In this document: one piece after another, positions 44,139-55,199 of the stretch | Layout of the letters: the number at the start of each line of letters is the position of its first letter | Position numbering within the stretch: position 1 is the stretch's first letter | Assembly: GCA_020445745.1 (NCBI GenBank) | Contig: JAGRGB010000053.1 | Coordinates: forward strand, 48,686 to 112,685 | Source: Rhodocyclaceae bacterium | GTDB taxonomy: Bacteria > Pseudomonadota > Gammaproteobacteria > Burkholderiales > Rhodocyclaceae | DNA: 64,000 nt | Direction of reading: 5' to 3' | Notes under the pieces: generated by a model | The model's database searches: none | What the model was told of the DNA's origin: nothing | What the model saw: the letters and a program-made list of their open reading frames with translations, nothing else | Program-made: the position numbers and the translations under genes

Positions 44139-46157
44139 TCACGAAACGACGCCGCGTGCGGCGCTGACCACCGCCTCGGCGGTAATGCCGAAGCTTTCGA
44201 ACAGTTGTGCGGCCGGCGCCGATTCGCCGAAGCGGTCGAGGCCGACGATCGCGCCTTCGAGGCCGACGTACTTGCGCCAGTAGTCGGTGACGCCGGCCTC
44301 GACTGCGATCCTGGGCACGCCGGCGGGCAGCACGCCGGCCTTGTAGCCGGCCTCCTGGCGGTCGAACACGCTGGTGCAGGGCATCGACACCACGCGCGCC
44401 GCGATGCCTTTGGCGGCGAGCTGCCGGCGGGCCTCGATGGCCAGTGACACTTCCGAACCGGTGGCGATCAGCACCACGTCGGGCGTGTCCTTGTCGGCCT
44501 CGGCCAGCACATAGCCACCGCGGCGGATGGCGTCGATCTGCTCGCTGCTGCGCGGCTGGAACGGCAGGTTCTGGCGCGAGAAGCACAGACAGGTCGGTCC
44601 TGTCGCACGCTCGACCGCAGCCGCCCAGGCCACCGCCGATTCGGTCGAGTCGCAGGGGCGCCAGACGTCCATGTTGGGCATCAGGCGCAGGGTCGCGATC
44701 TGCTCGACGGGCTGGTGGGTCGGGCCGTCTTCGCCGAGTCCGATAGAGTCGTGGGTGAACACGAACACCTGGCGCAGCTTCATCAGCGCCGCCATGCGCA
44801 GCGCGTTGCGCGCGTACTCGCTGAACATCAGGAAGGTGGCGGTGTAGGGAATCAGTCCGCCGTGCAGGGCGAGGCCGTTGCCGATCGCGGCCATGCCGAA
44901 CTCGCGCACGCCGTAATAGATGTAGTTGCCACCGCCTTCCCGGCTGACGCCGCGCGCACCCGGCCACAGGGTCAGGTTCGAGCCGGCCAGGTCGGCCGAC
45001 CCGCCGATCAGTTCCGGTAGTCGTGGCGCCAGCGCCGCGATCGCATTCTGGCTGGCCTTGCGGCTGGCGATGGTCTTGGCCTCGTGGTCGACGTGCACCA
45101 CCATCTCGGCGACGTCGCCGGACCAGGTGTCCGGCAGAGCGCCGGCCGTGCGGCGCGAAAACTCCGCTGCCAGCCCGGGATGCGCGTCGGCGTAGGCGGC
45201 GAAGCGGCGGTTCCAGTCCGCCTCGGCCGCTGCTCCGGTTTCCCGTGCGCTCCACGCGTCGTAGACATCCTGGGGGATCTCGAACGGGGGGTGGTTCCAG
45301 CCGATATGCGCGCGTGTCGCCGCGACCTCGGCCTCGCCGAGGGGCGAGCCGTGGACGTCGTGACCGCCCTGCTTGTTCGGCGCGCCGGCACCGATGACGG
45401 TCTTGCAGCAGATCAGCGTCGGGCGCGCGCCGTCCGCCAGGGCCGCCTGGATCGCGCCTTCGACAGCCGCGGGGTCGTGGCCCTGGACGCCGGCGATGAC
45501 CTGCCAGCCATAGGACTCGAAGCGCTTGGGGGTGTCGTCGGTGAACCAGCCTGCCACGTCGCCGTCGATCGAGATGCCATTGTCGTCATAGAAGGCGACC
45601 AGCTTGCCGAGGCCGAGGGTTCCGGCCAGCGAGCAGGCTTCATGCGAAATGCCTTCCATCAGGCAGCCGTCGCCGAGGAACACCCAGGTGCGATGGTCGA
45701 CGATTTCGTGGCCGGGACGGTTGAACTCGTCGGCCAGCACCTTTTCGGCGATCGCCATGCCGACGGCGTTGGAGATGCCCTGGCCGAGCGGGCCGGTCGT
45801 GGTCTCGATGCCCGGCGCGTAGCCGTACTCGGGATGCCCCGGCGTCCTGCTGTGCAACTGGCGGAAGTTCTTGAGATCGTCGATCCCCAGGTCGTAGCCG
45901 GTCAGGTGCAGCAGCGCGTAGATCAGCATCGAGCCGTGGCCGTTGGACAGCACGAAGCGATCGCGATCGGCCCATTTCGGGTTCGCCGGGTTGTGACGCA
46001 GGTGGTGGCGCCACAACACTTCGGAGATTTCCGCCATGCCCATCGGTGCGCCGGGATGGCCGGAATTGGCTCGCTGGACGGCGTCCATCGCCAGTGCCCG
46101 GATGGCGCCGGTCACCGGGTTGAAGACAGGTGCTTTGACCGTAGCGGAAGACGACAT
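44139..46157 (-). CDS. tkt: Transketolase
   Basis: A 672-residue thiamine-diphosphate enzyme that moves two-carbon units in the Calvin and pentose-phosphate cycles. ThDP/Mg site: [20 protein letters not shown] and [12 protein letters not shown]-terminal [17 protein letters not shown]; pyrimidine domain [21 protein letters not shown]-terminal [15 protein letters not shown]. Length and order are standard. It is followed by gap. Between prk and tkt there are 115 bp, so they may be one unit. Confidence 0.96.
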   Translation of the reverse strand: MSSSATVKAPVFNPVTGAIRALAMDAVQRANSGHPGAPMGMAEISEVLWRHHLRHNPANPKWADRDRFVLSNGHGSMLIYALLHLTGYDLGIDDLKNFRQLHSRTPGHPEYGYAPGIETTTGPLGQGISNAVGMAIAEKVLADEFNRPGHEIVDHRTWVFLGDGCLMEGISHEACSLAGTLGLGKLVAFYDDNGISIDGDVAGWFTDDTPKRFESYGWQVIAGVQGHDPAAVEGAIQAALADGARPTLICCKTVIGAGAPNKQGGHDVHGSPLGEAEVAATRAHIGWNHPPFEIPQDVYDAWSARETGAAAEADWNRRFAAYADAHPGLAAEFSRRTAGALPDTWSGDVAEMVVHVDHEAKTIASRKASQNAIAALAPRLPELIGGSADLAGSNLTLWPGARGVSREGGGNYIYYGVREFGMAAIGNGLALHGGLIPYTATFLMFSEYARNALRMAALMKLRQVFVFTHDSIGLGEDGPTHQPVEQIATLRLMPNMDVWRPCDSTESAVAWAAAVERATGPTCLCFSRQNLPFQPRSSEQIDAIRRGGYVLAEADKDTPDVVLIATGSEVSLAIEARRQLAAKGIAARVVSMPCTSVFDRQEAGYKAGVLPAGVPRIAVEAGVTDYWRKYVGLEGAIVGLDRFGESAPAAQLFESFGITAEAVVSAARGVVS

Positions 46158-46272
46158 GGAATCCTCGCGGCCGGCGCGGGCCGGCTCGAAAAAGACGGGA
46201 ATTATCGTCGATTCCGCGATCCGTGGGTAGCGAGCTGCCCGGCCGCCGGCGCGCCGGGGGCGACGGCGCCCG

Positions 46273-47148
46273 TCAAACCCACTGTCGCCGGCGTTCCATC
46301 AGCTTCCAGATCAGCGGTGTCAGGATCAACTGCATCGCAAGGTCCAGGCGGCCTCCCGGCACGACGATGGTATTGGCGCGGGACATGAACGAGTCATGGA
46401 GCATGCGCAGCAGGTAGGGGAAATCGACGCCGCGGGGATCCTTGAAGCGGATCACCACCAGGGATTCGTCGAGCGAGGGAATGTCTCGCGCGACGAAGGG
46501 GTTGGAGGTGTCCACCACCGGCACGCGCTGGAAGTTGATGTTGGTGCGCGAGAACTGCGGGACGATGTAGCGCACATAGTCGTGCATGCGGCGCAGGATG
46601 GTGTCCTGTACCGCCTCCAGAGAGTAGCCTCGCAGCCGGGTGTCGCGATGCACCTTCTGGATCCATTCGAGGTTGATCGTCGGCACCACACCGATCAGCA
46701 GGTCGACGTGGCGCGAGACATCGACGCTGCCGGACACCACGCCACCATGCAGCCCTTCGTAGAACATGCAGTCGGTACCTTCCGGCAGGATCTCCCAGTC
46801 GGTGAAGGTGCCCTGGGCCCGGTCCCAGCGCGCCGCCTGCTCGGCGTTGTGGATGTAGTAGCGGCGGGTGCCGGTGGCGCTCTCGCCGTAGCTGCGGAAC
46901 AGTTCCTCGAGTTCGTCGAAAAGGTTCGCCTCCGGTCCGAAATGGCTGGCGCCGCGTCGACCTTCCGATTCGGCCTGTTCGATCAGCCGCTTCATTTCGT
47001 CGCGCGTGTAGCGGTGAAAGCCGTCGCCCTCGACAATCGCCGCGTTGACGTTTTCGCGGTGGAAGATCGCCTCGAAAGTGTGTTTGACGGTGGTGGTGCC
47101 GGCGCCGGACGAACCGGTCACCGCGATGATCGGATGCTTCATCGACAT
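46273..47148 (-). CDS. prk: Phosphoribulokinase
   Basis: A 291-residue CbbP-type enzyme that phosphorylates ribulose-5-phosphate to the Rubisco substrate. P-loop: [20 protein letters not shown]; then [49 protein letters not shown]-like FYEGLHGGV and [14 protein letters not shown], and [15 protein letters not shown]. These are the bacterial (class I, allosteric NADH-sensitive) hallmarks. GGAGCG lies about seven bases before ATG 47148. Strong evidence for a Calvin cycle in this organism. Confidence 0.95.
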   Translation of the reverse strand: MSMKHPIIAVTGSSGAGTTTVKHTFEAIFHRENVNAAIVEGDGFHRYTRDEMKRLIEQAESEGRRGASHFGPEANLFDELEELFRSYGESATGTRRYYIHNAEQAARWDRAQGTFTDWEILPEGTDCMFYEGLHGGVVSGSVDVSRHVDLLIGVVPTINLEWIQKVHRDTRLRGYSLEAVQDTILRRMHDYVRYIVPQFSRTNINFQRVPVVDTSNPFVARDIPSLDESLVVIRFKDPRGVDFPYLLRMLHDSFMSRANTIVVPGGRLDLAMQLILTPLIWKLMERRRQWV

Positions 47149-47244
47149 GGGAGTCGCTCCAGATGCGAAATTCTTGCCTGCTCGAATAGTGGCAGGGTGC
47201 GCGCCGTTCGGGCGAACGCCGCTACGGGCGGCGTCTGGCCAGGC

Positions 47245-48054
47245 TCAGAGGTGGGCGCGCAGCCAGTGGTGCCATTCGGTGAACAGGGCGGGCGTCGCCG
47301 CTGCGACGACGCCGCGCTTGACCGCAGGTCCGGCCGACAGCGAGCCCCCGTCGAGAGCCGCGGCCTGGCCGCCGGCTTCGGCGAGGATAAGCTGGCCGGC
47401 AGCGTAGTCCCACAGCATCTGCCCACCGTGAATATAGACGTCCAGCCGTCCGGCGGCGACGAAGCACCATTCGAGCGCGCTCGAGCCGAAGTTGCGCTGC
47501 GAATAATAGGGTGGCCGCACCGCCAGTTCGTCGCCGAGATGGTGACTGATGCGCTTGAAGTCGACGCCGGCGACGGCTTCGGCGAGCATCGGCGCCGGTG
47601 CCCGCAGCGGCAGCTCGACGCCGTTCAGGAAGGCGCCGGCACCCTTGGCCGCGAAGAACGATTCGTCGGTGACCGGGTTGTAGACGACGCCGAAGCGCGG
47701 CTCGTGGTCGATCAGGTAGGCCACCGAGACACAGAAGAACGGGATGCCGTTGGCGAAATTGGTGGTGCCGTCGATCGGATCGATGCACCACAATCCCTTG
47801 CGGCCTGCCTTCCACACCCGCGCCTGCTGTTCGGGGTTCATCTCTTCGCCGAGCACCTCAGCGGCCGCGAGCTTGGGCAGGGCCTCGGCGAGCTTGCGCT
47901 GGGATTCGATATCGGCCTCGGTGAACAACGAGCCGTCGGACTTGCGGTTGCGCGCGGTCTTCAGGTAGCGGGGCAGGATCTCGTCGCGGGCAATCTCCCG
48001 AACCAGCGATTCGAGGGCACGGGCCTTGCCCAGTCGGATCGACGCAGACGTCAT
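47245..48054 (-). CDS. Inositol-monophosphatase-family sugar phosphatase
   Basis: A 269-residue lithium-sensitive phosphatase fold with both signatures: metal/catalytic LGEEM and WCIDPIDGTTNFANGIP, and C-terminal WDYAAGQLILAEAGG. It removes phosphate from a sugar or inositol phosphate. Beside prk it could act as a fructose- or sedoheptulose-bisphosphatase, but the substrate cannot be read from the sequence. Its ATG directly abuts the stop of the preceding thioredoxin-like gene (TGAATG). Confidence 0.85.
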   Translation of the reverse strand: MTSASIRLGKARALESLVREIARDEILPRYLKTARNRKSDGSLFTEADIESQRKLAEALPKLAAAEVLGEEMNPEQQARVWKAGRKGLWCIDPIDGTTNFANGIPFFCVSVAYLIDHEPRFGVVYNPVTDESFFAAKGAGAFLNGVELPLRAPAPMLAEAVAGVDFKRISHHLGDELAVRPPYYSQRNFGSSALEWCFVAAGRLDVYIHGGQMLWDYAAGQLILAEAGGQAAALDGGSLSAGPAVKRGVVAAATPALFTEWHHWLRAHL

Positions 48055-48612
48055 TCAGGCATCCCTCCACTTTATCGAGCAGCCGATGCTCGGCTGCTGC
48101 CGCTCCGGGCCGCGACCGGTTCGTGCCACCAGACTCATCGCCGCGAACAGCTCGCGGGGGGTATCCGGCGGCGCCGGCTGCATGCCGGAGGCATCGAGGC
48201 GGCCCCGGTACTGCAGCGTGAGATCGGCCCCGAAGCCGAAGAAATCCGGGGTGCACACCGCGCCATAGGCCCTGGCCACCGATTGCTCCGCGTCCATCAC
48301 GTAGGGAAACGGGAAGGCCTTGTCGCGGGCGACCCGCAGCATGTTGTCCCAGCTGTCCTCAGGATAGTCGGACGGATCGTTCGACATGATCGCGATGCTG
48401 CCGACGCCGAGGACGGCGAGCTCGGCCGTGTCGCGCACGATGCGGTCGAGCACCGCCTTGACGAACGGGCAATGGTTGCAGATGAACATCACCAGCAGTC
48501 CGTTCACGCCGCGCGCACTCTCGAGGGTGTGGCGCCGGCCGTCGACGCCGGGCAGGTCGAACGCCGCGGCGCGCTGGCCGAAATCGCAAACCGGTGTCGT
48601 CGTCCGCGCCAT
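48055..48612 (-). CDS. Thioredoxin-fold (TlpA/AhpC-TSA-like) protein
   Basis: About 185 residues with a thioredoxin-like fold: AAAFDLPGVDGRRHTLESAR, the active site VMFICNHCPFVKAVLDRIV with a C-x-x-C pair, and IAIMSNDPSDYPEDSWDNML. YGAVCTPDFFGFGADLTLQY carries the conserved cis-Pro region. No signal peptide is seen, so it is probably cytosolic, likely a thiol-disulphide or peroxiredoxin-related protein. ATG 48612 is used; it is divergent from rsmE with 42 bp between. Confidence 0.82.
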   Translation of the reverse strand: MARTTTPVCDFGQRAAAFDLPGVDGRRHTLESARGVNGLLVMFICNHCPFVKAVLDRIVRDTAELAVLGVGSIAIMSNDPSDYPEDSWDNMLRVARDKAFPFPYVMDAEQSVARAYGAVCTPDFFGFGADLTLQYRGRLDASGMQPAPPDTPRELFAAMSLVARTGRGPERQQPSIGCSIKWRDA

Positions 48613-48642
48613 CGCAAGCACTTCTACGGTTGGGGAGCGCCT

Positions 48643-48648
48643 TATACT
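48643..48648 (+). promoter_or_regulatory. Candidate -10 element of a leaderless rsmE transcript
   Basis: TATACT lies seven bases before the rsmE ATG at 48655, so transcription would start at or next to the A of ATG. No clear -35 is visible at 16-18 bp upstream. A GGGGAG at 48632-48636 is too far to serve as ribosome site. Confidence 0.35.
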
Positions 48649-48654
48649 AACACG

Positions 48655-49377
48655 ATGATCCCGCGCTTCTTTTGCCCGGACAGCCTGCCGCAGGGCGGCG
48701 AACTGGAATTGCCGAAGGTGGTCGCCCACCACGCCGACAAGGTGTTGCGTCTGCGTGCCGGGGCGCCGCTGGTGCTGTTCGACGGTGACGGACGCGAGGT
48801 CGAGGCGCGGCTGCTGACGGTCGGGCGCCATTGCCGCGTCGAATTGCTGCGCTGGTCGGCGCCGGATCGCGAGTCGCCGCTGCAAACGGTTCTCGTGCAG
48901 TCGCTGCCGAGCGCCGAGAAGATGGACTGGATCGTCCAGAAGGCGGTAGAACTCGGTGTCACGGCGATTCAGCCGGTGATCGCCGAGCGCAGCGTGAGCC
49001 GGGTTTCCGGCGATCGCGCCGAGCGCCGCGCGCGCCACTGGCAGCAGGTCGCGATTTCGGCCTGCGAGCAGTCCGGTCGCAACCGCCTGCCGCGACTCGA
49101 ACCGATCCTGGCGCTCGGCCACTGGCTCGGTCAGGTCGGCCAGGCGGTGCCGATCCTGTTGACACCCGGTTGCGGACGGCATCTGGCCGAACTGCCGAAG
49201 CCGGTCGGCGCGGCATACCTGATGGTCGGTCCGGAGGGCGGTTGGAGCGAGCGCGAGCTGGCGATGTGCGATGTCGCGGGCTGCGTCGGCGTCGGTCTCG
49301 GCCCCCGCGTCCTGCGTGCCGAGACCGCGGGCCTCGCGGCGCTGGCGGCGATGCAACTGCTGTGGGGGGATTTCTAG
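48655..49377 (+). CDS. rsmE: 16S rRNA m3U1498 methyltransferase RsmE
   Basis: About 240 residues. N-terminal PUA-like part (PRFFCPDSLPQGGELELP, HHADKVLRLRAGAPLVLFDG) and SPOUT methyltransferase with trefoil-knot motifs VQSLPSAEKMDWIVQKAVEL, MVGPEGGWSERELAM and LGPRVLRAETAGLAALAAM. It methylates U1498 of 16S rRNA. The start ATG 48655 matches the family start (MIPRFF) and has no ribosome site, with a -10-like TATACT just before. Confidence 0.94.
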   Translation: MIPRFFCPDSLPQGGELELPKVVAHHADKVLRLRAGAPLVLFDGDGREVEARLLTVGRHCRVELLRWSAPDRESPLQTVLVQSLPSAEKMDWIVQKAVELGVTAIQPVIAERSVSRVSGDRAERRARHWQQVAISACEQSGRNRLPRLEPILALGHWLGQVGQAVPILLTPGCGRHLAELPKPVGAAYLMVGPEGGWSERELAMCDVAGCVGVGLGPRVLRAETAGLAALAAMQLLWGDF

Positions 49378-49442
49378 ATCCCGGGCATTGGCCGGCGGCC
49401 GGTCACGGACACGATGACAAACGAGAAGAAGGGGAAAAACGT

Positions 49443-50927
<1,485 letters not shown>

Positions 50928-51005
50928 CGTCTGGCACGTGGCCGCTGCGGGTAACGGATAGAATGCCTGGAATGGCCGACTGCGTCGTTGCCTCCGAGAT
51001 CCTGA

Positions 51006-52358
51006 ATGCCTGACGGATTCCAGTACACCAGCGAAGTCGGCAAGGGTGCCGACACTCAGCCGTTCGTGGACTGGGTGCGGGCGGCCGCACCGTACATCCA
51101 CGCGTTCCGCGGCAAGACCTTCGTCGTCGGCTTCGGCGGCGAGATCGCGGGTGGCGAGATGGCGCAGAAGCTTGCCTACGACTGCAATCTGCTGGCGGCG
51201 CTGGGAATCCGGTTGGTACTGGTGCACGGCGCACGCCCGCAGATCGAGGTGGCGCTGCATGCCAGGGGCCTCGTGCCGCGCATCCACAACGGCCTGAGGG
51301 TGACCGATGGCGACGCGCTCGAATGCGTCAAGGCGGCGATGGCGGTGACCCGGCTCGAACTCGAGGCGCTGCTCTCCCAGGGCCTGCCGAACACGCCGAT
51401 GGCGGGAAGCTACATCCGGGTCACCGGCGGCAACTTCATCGTCGCGAGACCCGTGGGCGTCGTCGATGGGGTGGATTTCCAGTTCACCGGGGCAGTGCGC
51501 AAGATCGTCGCGGACGAGATCGCCGCGGATCTCGACCAGCACAACGTGGTGCTGATCTCGCCGCTGGGCGTCTCGCCCGCTGGTGAGATCTTCAACCTGC
51601 CGATGGAAGAGGTGGCCGAGGCGGTGGCGGTCTCGCTCAAGGCCGACAAGCTGCTCTACCTGTGTGACTCGCCGGGACTGCTCGACGACTGCGGACGACT
51701 GATCGAGTCGGTCACCGCGGACGAGGCCGAGCAGATGCTCGCGGCCGGCAGCGGGTTGACCGAAGACCTGGAATTCTACCTGCCGTGCGCAGTCCGGGCG
51801 GTGCGGCGCGGCGTCGGCCGCGTCCATCTGATCGACCGCGACAAGGACGGCGGCCTGCTGCTGGAGTTCTTCACCCATCAGGGCGTGGGTACCCTGGTCA
51901 GCCGCGATCCGCTGTTCCGAGTGCGCGATGCGTCGCCCGACGACGTCGGTGCGCTGGTCGCCCTGATCGGGCCGCTGGAGGCCGACGGCACCCTGGTGCG
52001 GCGCAACCGCGAATTGCTGGAGCAGGAGATCTGCCGTTTTACGCTGATCGAGCATGACGGCGTGCTGGTAGGCTGCGCCGCGCTGTATCCTTTCGCCGAG
52101 GATGCCGCCGCCGAGCTGGCCTGTCTCGCGGTCCAGCCGGATTATCGCCGGGCCGGCCTCGGTGACATGCTGCTGCGACGGATCGAGCAGCGTGCGCGCA
52201 GCCTCGGCCTCGCGCGCCTGTTCGTACTCACCACCCGTACCGCCCACTGGTTTCGCGAGCGTGGCTTCAGCGAAGGCGGGCCGGACGATCTGCCGCGTCA
52301 GAAGCGCGGCCTCTACAACTATCAGCGCCGCTCGAAGGTGCTGGTCAAGGTGTTGTGA
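51006..52358 (+). CDS. argA: Amino-acid N-acetyltransferase (N-acetylglutamate synthase)
   Basis: A 450-residue fusion. The N-terminal kinase-like domain (about 20-300) is ArgB-like: KTFVVGFGGEIAGGEMAQKL, VLVHGARPQIEVAL and LLYLCDSPGLLDD. The C-terminal GNAT acetyltransferase (about 300-450) has LVGCAALYPF, ELACLAVQPDYRRAGLGDML and LFVLTTRTAHWFRERGF. It makes N-acetylglutamate, the first step of arginine synthesis; the kinase-like domain binds arginine for feedback. Stop overlaps the GGDEF gene by 4 bp (GTGA). Confidence 0.95.
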   Translation: MPDGFQYTSEVGKGADTQPFVDWVRAAAPYIHAFRGKTFVVGFGGEIAGGEMAQKLAYDCNLLAALGIRLVLVHGARPQIEVALHARGLVPRIHNGLRVTDGDALECVKAAMAVTRLELEALLSQGLPNTPMAGSYIRVTGGNFIVARPVGVVDGVDFQFTGAVRKIVADEIAADLDQHNVVLISPLGVSPAGEIFNLPMEEVAEAVAVSLKADKLLYLCDSPGLLDDCGRLIESVTADEAEQMLAAGSGLTEDLEFYLPCAVRAVRRGVGRVHLIDRDKDGGLLLEFFTHQGVGTLVSRDPLFRVRDASPDDVGALVALIGPLEADGTLVRRNRELLEQEICRFTLIEHDGVLVGCAALYPFAEDAAAELACLAVQPDYRRAGLGDMLLRRIEQRARSLGLARLFVLTTRTAHWFRERGFSEGGPDDLPRQKRGLYNYQRRSKVLVKVL

Positions 52359-54055
52359 AGCGCGTCGTGCGACCATCCGTCCATGCTTCGTCGAACAGGC
52401 TCGTCGACCCGCTGCTGGCGATGCTGGCGGCACTGGCGGCCGGCGCGCTGGTGCATTTGGTCGTCGTGGACGTCGGCAGGGTGCCATGGACGGCCCTCGC
52501 CGCGGCTGCCGCCGCGGCGATCGTCGTGGGTCTGCGCGAGCGGCATCGGCGCCAGGCAAATCGCCACGTCGAAGACCTGATCGCCTCCCTGCCGCCACAG
52601 CCGCTGTCGCGCATCGACCGAATTTTCGATTCCCGTACCGCCGACCTGATCGCCCGCCTCGAGGCCGTGCTCCGCAGCGAGCGGGAAATGCGCATGGTCG
52701 CCAACACGGTCCATGGCCTGGAAGCACTGTTCTCGCCGGATCGCCGGCTGCTGTGGATCAGTCCGTCGGTCGGCGAGATCGCGGGGTTCACGCCCGAGGA
52801 GTGCGTCGGCGCCGAAGATCCGGTCGCCCTGCTGGTGCACCAGACCGACCGGGCGTACTGCCACCAGCAGTCGGCCCAGGCCTTCCACGAGCTGGAGCCG
52901 ACCAGCTTCGAAGTGCGCCTCGAACATCGCAGTGGCGGTGTCATCTGGCTGGCGTGTCACTGGCGACCGATCACCGATGCGCGCGGCACCCTGACGGCCG
53001 TGCGGCTGTCGGGCGAACCGATACAGTCGCGCAAGGAGGCGGAACTGCGCCTGCTCGAGAGCGTGGCCGAAATGCGGCGCGCGCGCTCGCTGTCCGAACA
53101 CTACCTGCTGCGGACCAAGGACGAGCGCCAGCGTCTGTCGGCGGTGCTCGACGCGATCCGCCCCGGTATCGTGCTGATGGACACCGAGCAGCGGGTGCTC
53201 TATCTGAACCAGTCCTTCCTGCAGATGTGGGGGTTCGAGGCCGAGGAGAATCTGTTCGGCATGCGCGACGTGGTGCTGTTCGGCCGCTGCGAGAAGCAGA
53301 TGGAAGACGCCTCGTCGTACCGCAGCCACGTCAACGCGGTGCTCGACGGCGGCCACGGCAGCTCGGCGTTCGAATTTCGCCTGAACGATGGACGCGTGAT
53401 CACCGATTCGTCGGTGGTGGTCACCCGGGAGGGCTCGGACATCACGATCGGCCGGGTGTGGATCTTCGAGGACGTCACGGTGGCACGCCGCTCGGCCGAA
53501 TTCCTCCAGCAGCAGGCGGAGCGCGATGCACTGACCGGGCTCTACAACCGTCGTCGCTTCGACGAGGAGCTCGACCGCGAGATCGCCGAGAGCCAGCGTC
53601 GCGCGCGGCAGACCGGGCTGCTGGTGTTCGACCTCGACGGCTTCAAGCCGGTCAACGACAATTTCGGGCATCAGGCCGGCGACCGGGTGCTGGTGACCCT
53701 GGCGGAAACCATCGGCCGCGTGGTGCGGCGCCACGAGATGCTGTTCCGTTTCGGTGGCGACGAGTTCGCGATCCTGGTGCCGGACAGCGAGGACAGCCAC
53801 CTGCACGAGCTGGCCAAGCGGGTGGTCGACAGTGTCGGCGAGACGGTGTTCCACTTCGACGGTCGCGAAGTGCGTCTGACCACCAGCGTCGGTCTGGCCT
53901 GCTATCCGACCGATGCCGGCGACGTGCGCGGGCTGGTGGCCGCCGCCGATGCCGCGATGTACCGTGCCAAGGAGTCCGGCAAGAACCGCTGGGCGATGGC
54001 CAGTCAGCCGTTCTCGAGGCGGGAGCCATCGGCCGCCGATGATAGAATCGAGTGA
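52355..54055 (+). CDS. PAS-GGDEF diguanylate cyclase, membrane-anchored
   Basis: A 566-residue protein. Two N-terminal helices (PLLAMLAALAAGALVHLVVV, LAAAAAAAIVVGL) precede a signalling region and two PAS-like domains (about 115-225 and 265-380; PDRRLLWISPSVGEIAGFTP, VLYLNQSFLQMWGFEAEENL). The GGDEF domain has LFRFGGDEFAILVP, active-site GGDEF at 467-471, and YRAKESGKNRW. It should make c-di-GMP. It starts with GTG overlapping argA, so it is coupled to argA, a curious pairing. It is followed by yggX after 27 bp. Confidence 0.88.
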   Translation: MKRVVRPSVHASSNRLVDPLLAMLAALAAGALVHLVVVDVGRVPWTALAAAAAAAIVVGLRERHRRQANRHVEDLIASLPPQPLSRIDRIFDSRTADLIARLEAVLRSEREMRMVANTVHGLEALFSPDRRLLWISPSVGEIAGFTPEECVGAEDPVALLVHQTDRAYCHQQSAQAFHELEPTSFEVRLEHRSGGVIWLACHWRPITDARGTLTAVRLSGEPIQSRKEAELRLLESVAEMRRARSLSEHYLLRTKDERQRLSAVLDAIRPGIVLMDTEQRVLYLNQSFLQMWGFEAEENLFGMRDVVLFGRCEKQMEDASSYRSHVNAVLDGGHGSSAFEFRLNDGRVITDSSVVVTREGSDITIGRVWIFEDVTVARRSAEFLQQQAERDALTGLYNRRRFDEELDREIAESQRRARQTGLLVFDLDGFKPVNDNFGHQAGDRVLVTLAETIGRVVRRHEMLFRFGGDEFAILVPDSEDSHLHELAKRVVDSVGETVFHFDGREVRLTTSVGLACYPTDAGDVRGLVAAADAAMYRAKESGKNRWAMASQPFSRREPSAADDRIE

Positions 54056-54082
54056 ACGGTCAGCAACGCAAAAGGAGTGGCG

Positions 54083-54355
54083 ATGACCCGCATGGTCAAT
54101 TGCATCAAGCTCGGCCGGGAGGCCGAAGGTCTCGACTTCCCGCCGGTGCCCGGAGAACTGGGCAAACGCATTTTCGACAACGTCTCGAAGGAGGCGTGGC
54201 AGCAGTGGGTCCGCTACCAGACCATGCTGATCAACGAGAATCGCTTGAACCTGATGGATGCGCGGGCGCGCAAGTATCTCGCCGAGCAGATGGAGAAGCA
54301 CTTCTTCGAGGACGGCGCCGACCAGGTGTCGGGCTACGTGCCGCCGGCCGAATAA
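54083..54355 (+). CDS. yggX: Fe(II) trafficking/oxidative-damage protection protein YggX
   Basis: A 90-residue member of the YggX family: [20 protein letters not shown] (conserved Cys), [29 protein letters not shown]-like [20 protein letters not shown] and EKHFFED. It protects iron-sulfur proteins from oxidation. AAGGAG precedes ATG 54083; an earlier GTG overlaps the ribosome site and is unlikely to be used. A strong inverted repeat follows its stop. Confidence 0.94.
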   Translation: MTRMVNCIKLGREAEGLDFPPVPGELGKRIFDNVSKEAWQQWVRYQTMLINENRLNLMDARARKYLAEQMEKHFFEDGADQVSGYVPPAE

Positions 54356-54366
54356 CCGGGCGTCGG

Positions 54367-54425
54367 ATCGTGCGGAAATGAGGACGGGGACGGTTGCGCC
54401 GTCCCCGTCCTCATTTCCGCACGAT
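54367..54425. terminator. Perfect 27-bp inverted repeat between yggX and phoU
   Basis: Left arm 54367-54393 pairs base for base with right arm 54399-54425 around a TTGCG loop. The arm core is GGAAATGAGGACGGGGACGG. A perfect palindrome of this length, centred between two convergent stops, acts as a bidirectional terminator or is an insertion of a REP/MITE-like element. The 'AAATGAGGACGG' word resembles repeats linked to REP-associated transposases. Confidence 0.85.
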
Positions 54426-54432
54426 GGCTGCG

Positions 54433-55143
54433 CTATTGTCGGGCGGCGCGCTCCATCGCCTCGATTCCGGCGTGCCGGATGTCTTCGCCCTTGGCCATGT
54501 ACACCGCATACTGGGCCATGTTCTTGGCGTGATCGCCGATGCGCTCGATCGCCTTGGCGATGAACAGCAGCTCGATGCAGCGCGATATCGTGCGCGGATC
54601 TTCCATCATGTAGGTGATCAGCTGGCGCATCAGCGCCTTGAATTCGGCATCTACCGCCTTGTCCTGGCGGACCACCGACGTGGCCAGCTCGAGGTCGACG
54701 CGGGCAAAGGCGTCGAGCGACTCCCGCAGCATCGCGAGGGCCAGATCGGCCGCATGGCGTACCGTGACGTTGGGGACGACACCGCCGCCCTCCGCGGTGT
54801 GCAGGGAGCGCGCCATCTTGGCGATCTTCTTGGCTTCATCGCCGACACGCTCGAGATCGCGCACGATGCGAACCACCGACATCACCATGCGAAGGTCTAC
54901 CGCGGCCGGCTGGCGACGGGCGATGATGTGGCTGCACAACTGGTCTAGTTCGATTTCGAACCGATTGACCGTCTTGTCGGTGGCGATCACGTCCTCGAGC
55001 TCGGCCATGTCGCCACTTTCCAGCCCGCGCACCGCGCGATCGATCTGCTGCTCGACGAGCCCGCCCATCTGCAGGGCGCGCGTGCGCATCTGCTCGAGTT
55101 CGGAATCGAACTGCTTCGAGGTGTGCTGATTCATCACGGTCAT
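54433..55143 (-). CDS. phoU: Phosphate-signalling protein PhoU
   Basis: A 236-residue all-helical PhoU with two repeat halves: QHTSKQFDSELEQMRTRALQ, GLVEQQIDRAVRGLESGD, then RIVRDLERVGDEAKKIAKMA and SRCIELLFIAKAIERIGDHAKNMAQY. The D/E-rich metal clusters (ERVGDEAKK, ERIGDHAKN) are intact. It represses the Pho regulon and regulates Pst. ATG 55143 is used; ATG 55134 is as good. It is alone, not beside pst genes, and separated from rpiA by 57 bp. Confidence 0.92.
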   Translation of the reverse strand: MTVMNQHTSKQFDSELEQMRTRALQMGGLVEQQIDRAVRGLESGDMAELEDVIATDKTVNRFEIELDQLCSHIIARRQPAAVDLRMVMSVVRIVRDLERVGDEAKKIAKMARSLHTAEGGGVVPNVTVRHAADLALAMLRESLDAFARVDLELATSVVRQDKAVDAEFKALMRQLITYMMEDPRTISRCIELLFIAKAIERIGDHAKNMAQYAVYMAKGEDIRHAGIEAMERAARQ

Positions 55144-55199
55144 GTCGATGGCTGCGGGTCACAGACCATAGCAGGGTCTGATGACGGAATTATTTCAGT

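Noticed and set aside
46396-49377. A 993-codon plus-strand open frame across prk, the phosphatase and thioredoxin genes
   Set aside because: Only its last part, from 48655, is rsmE. The rest is antisense to genes with clear motifs and has the His/Gln/Arg-rich composition of GC-rich shadow frames.
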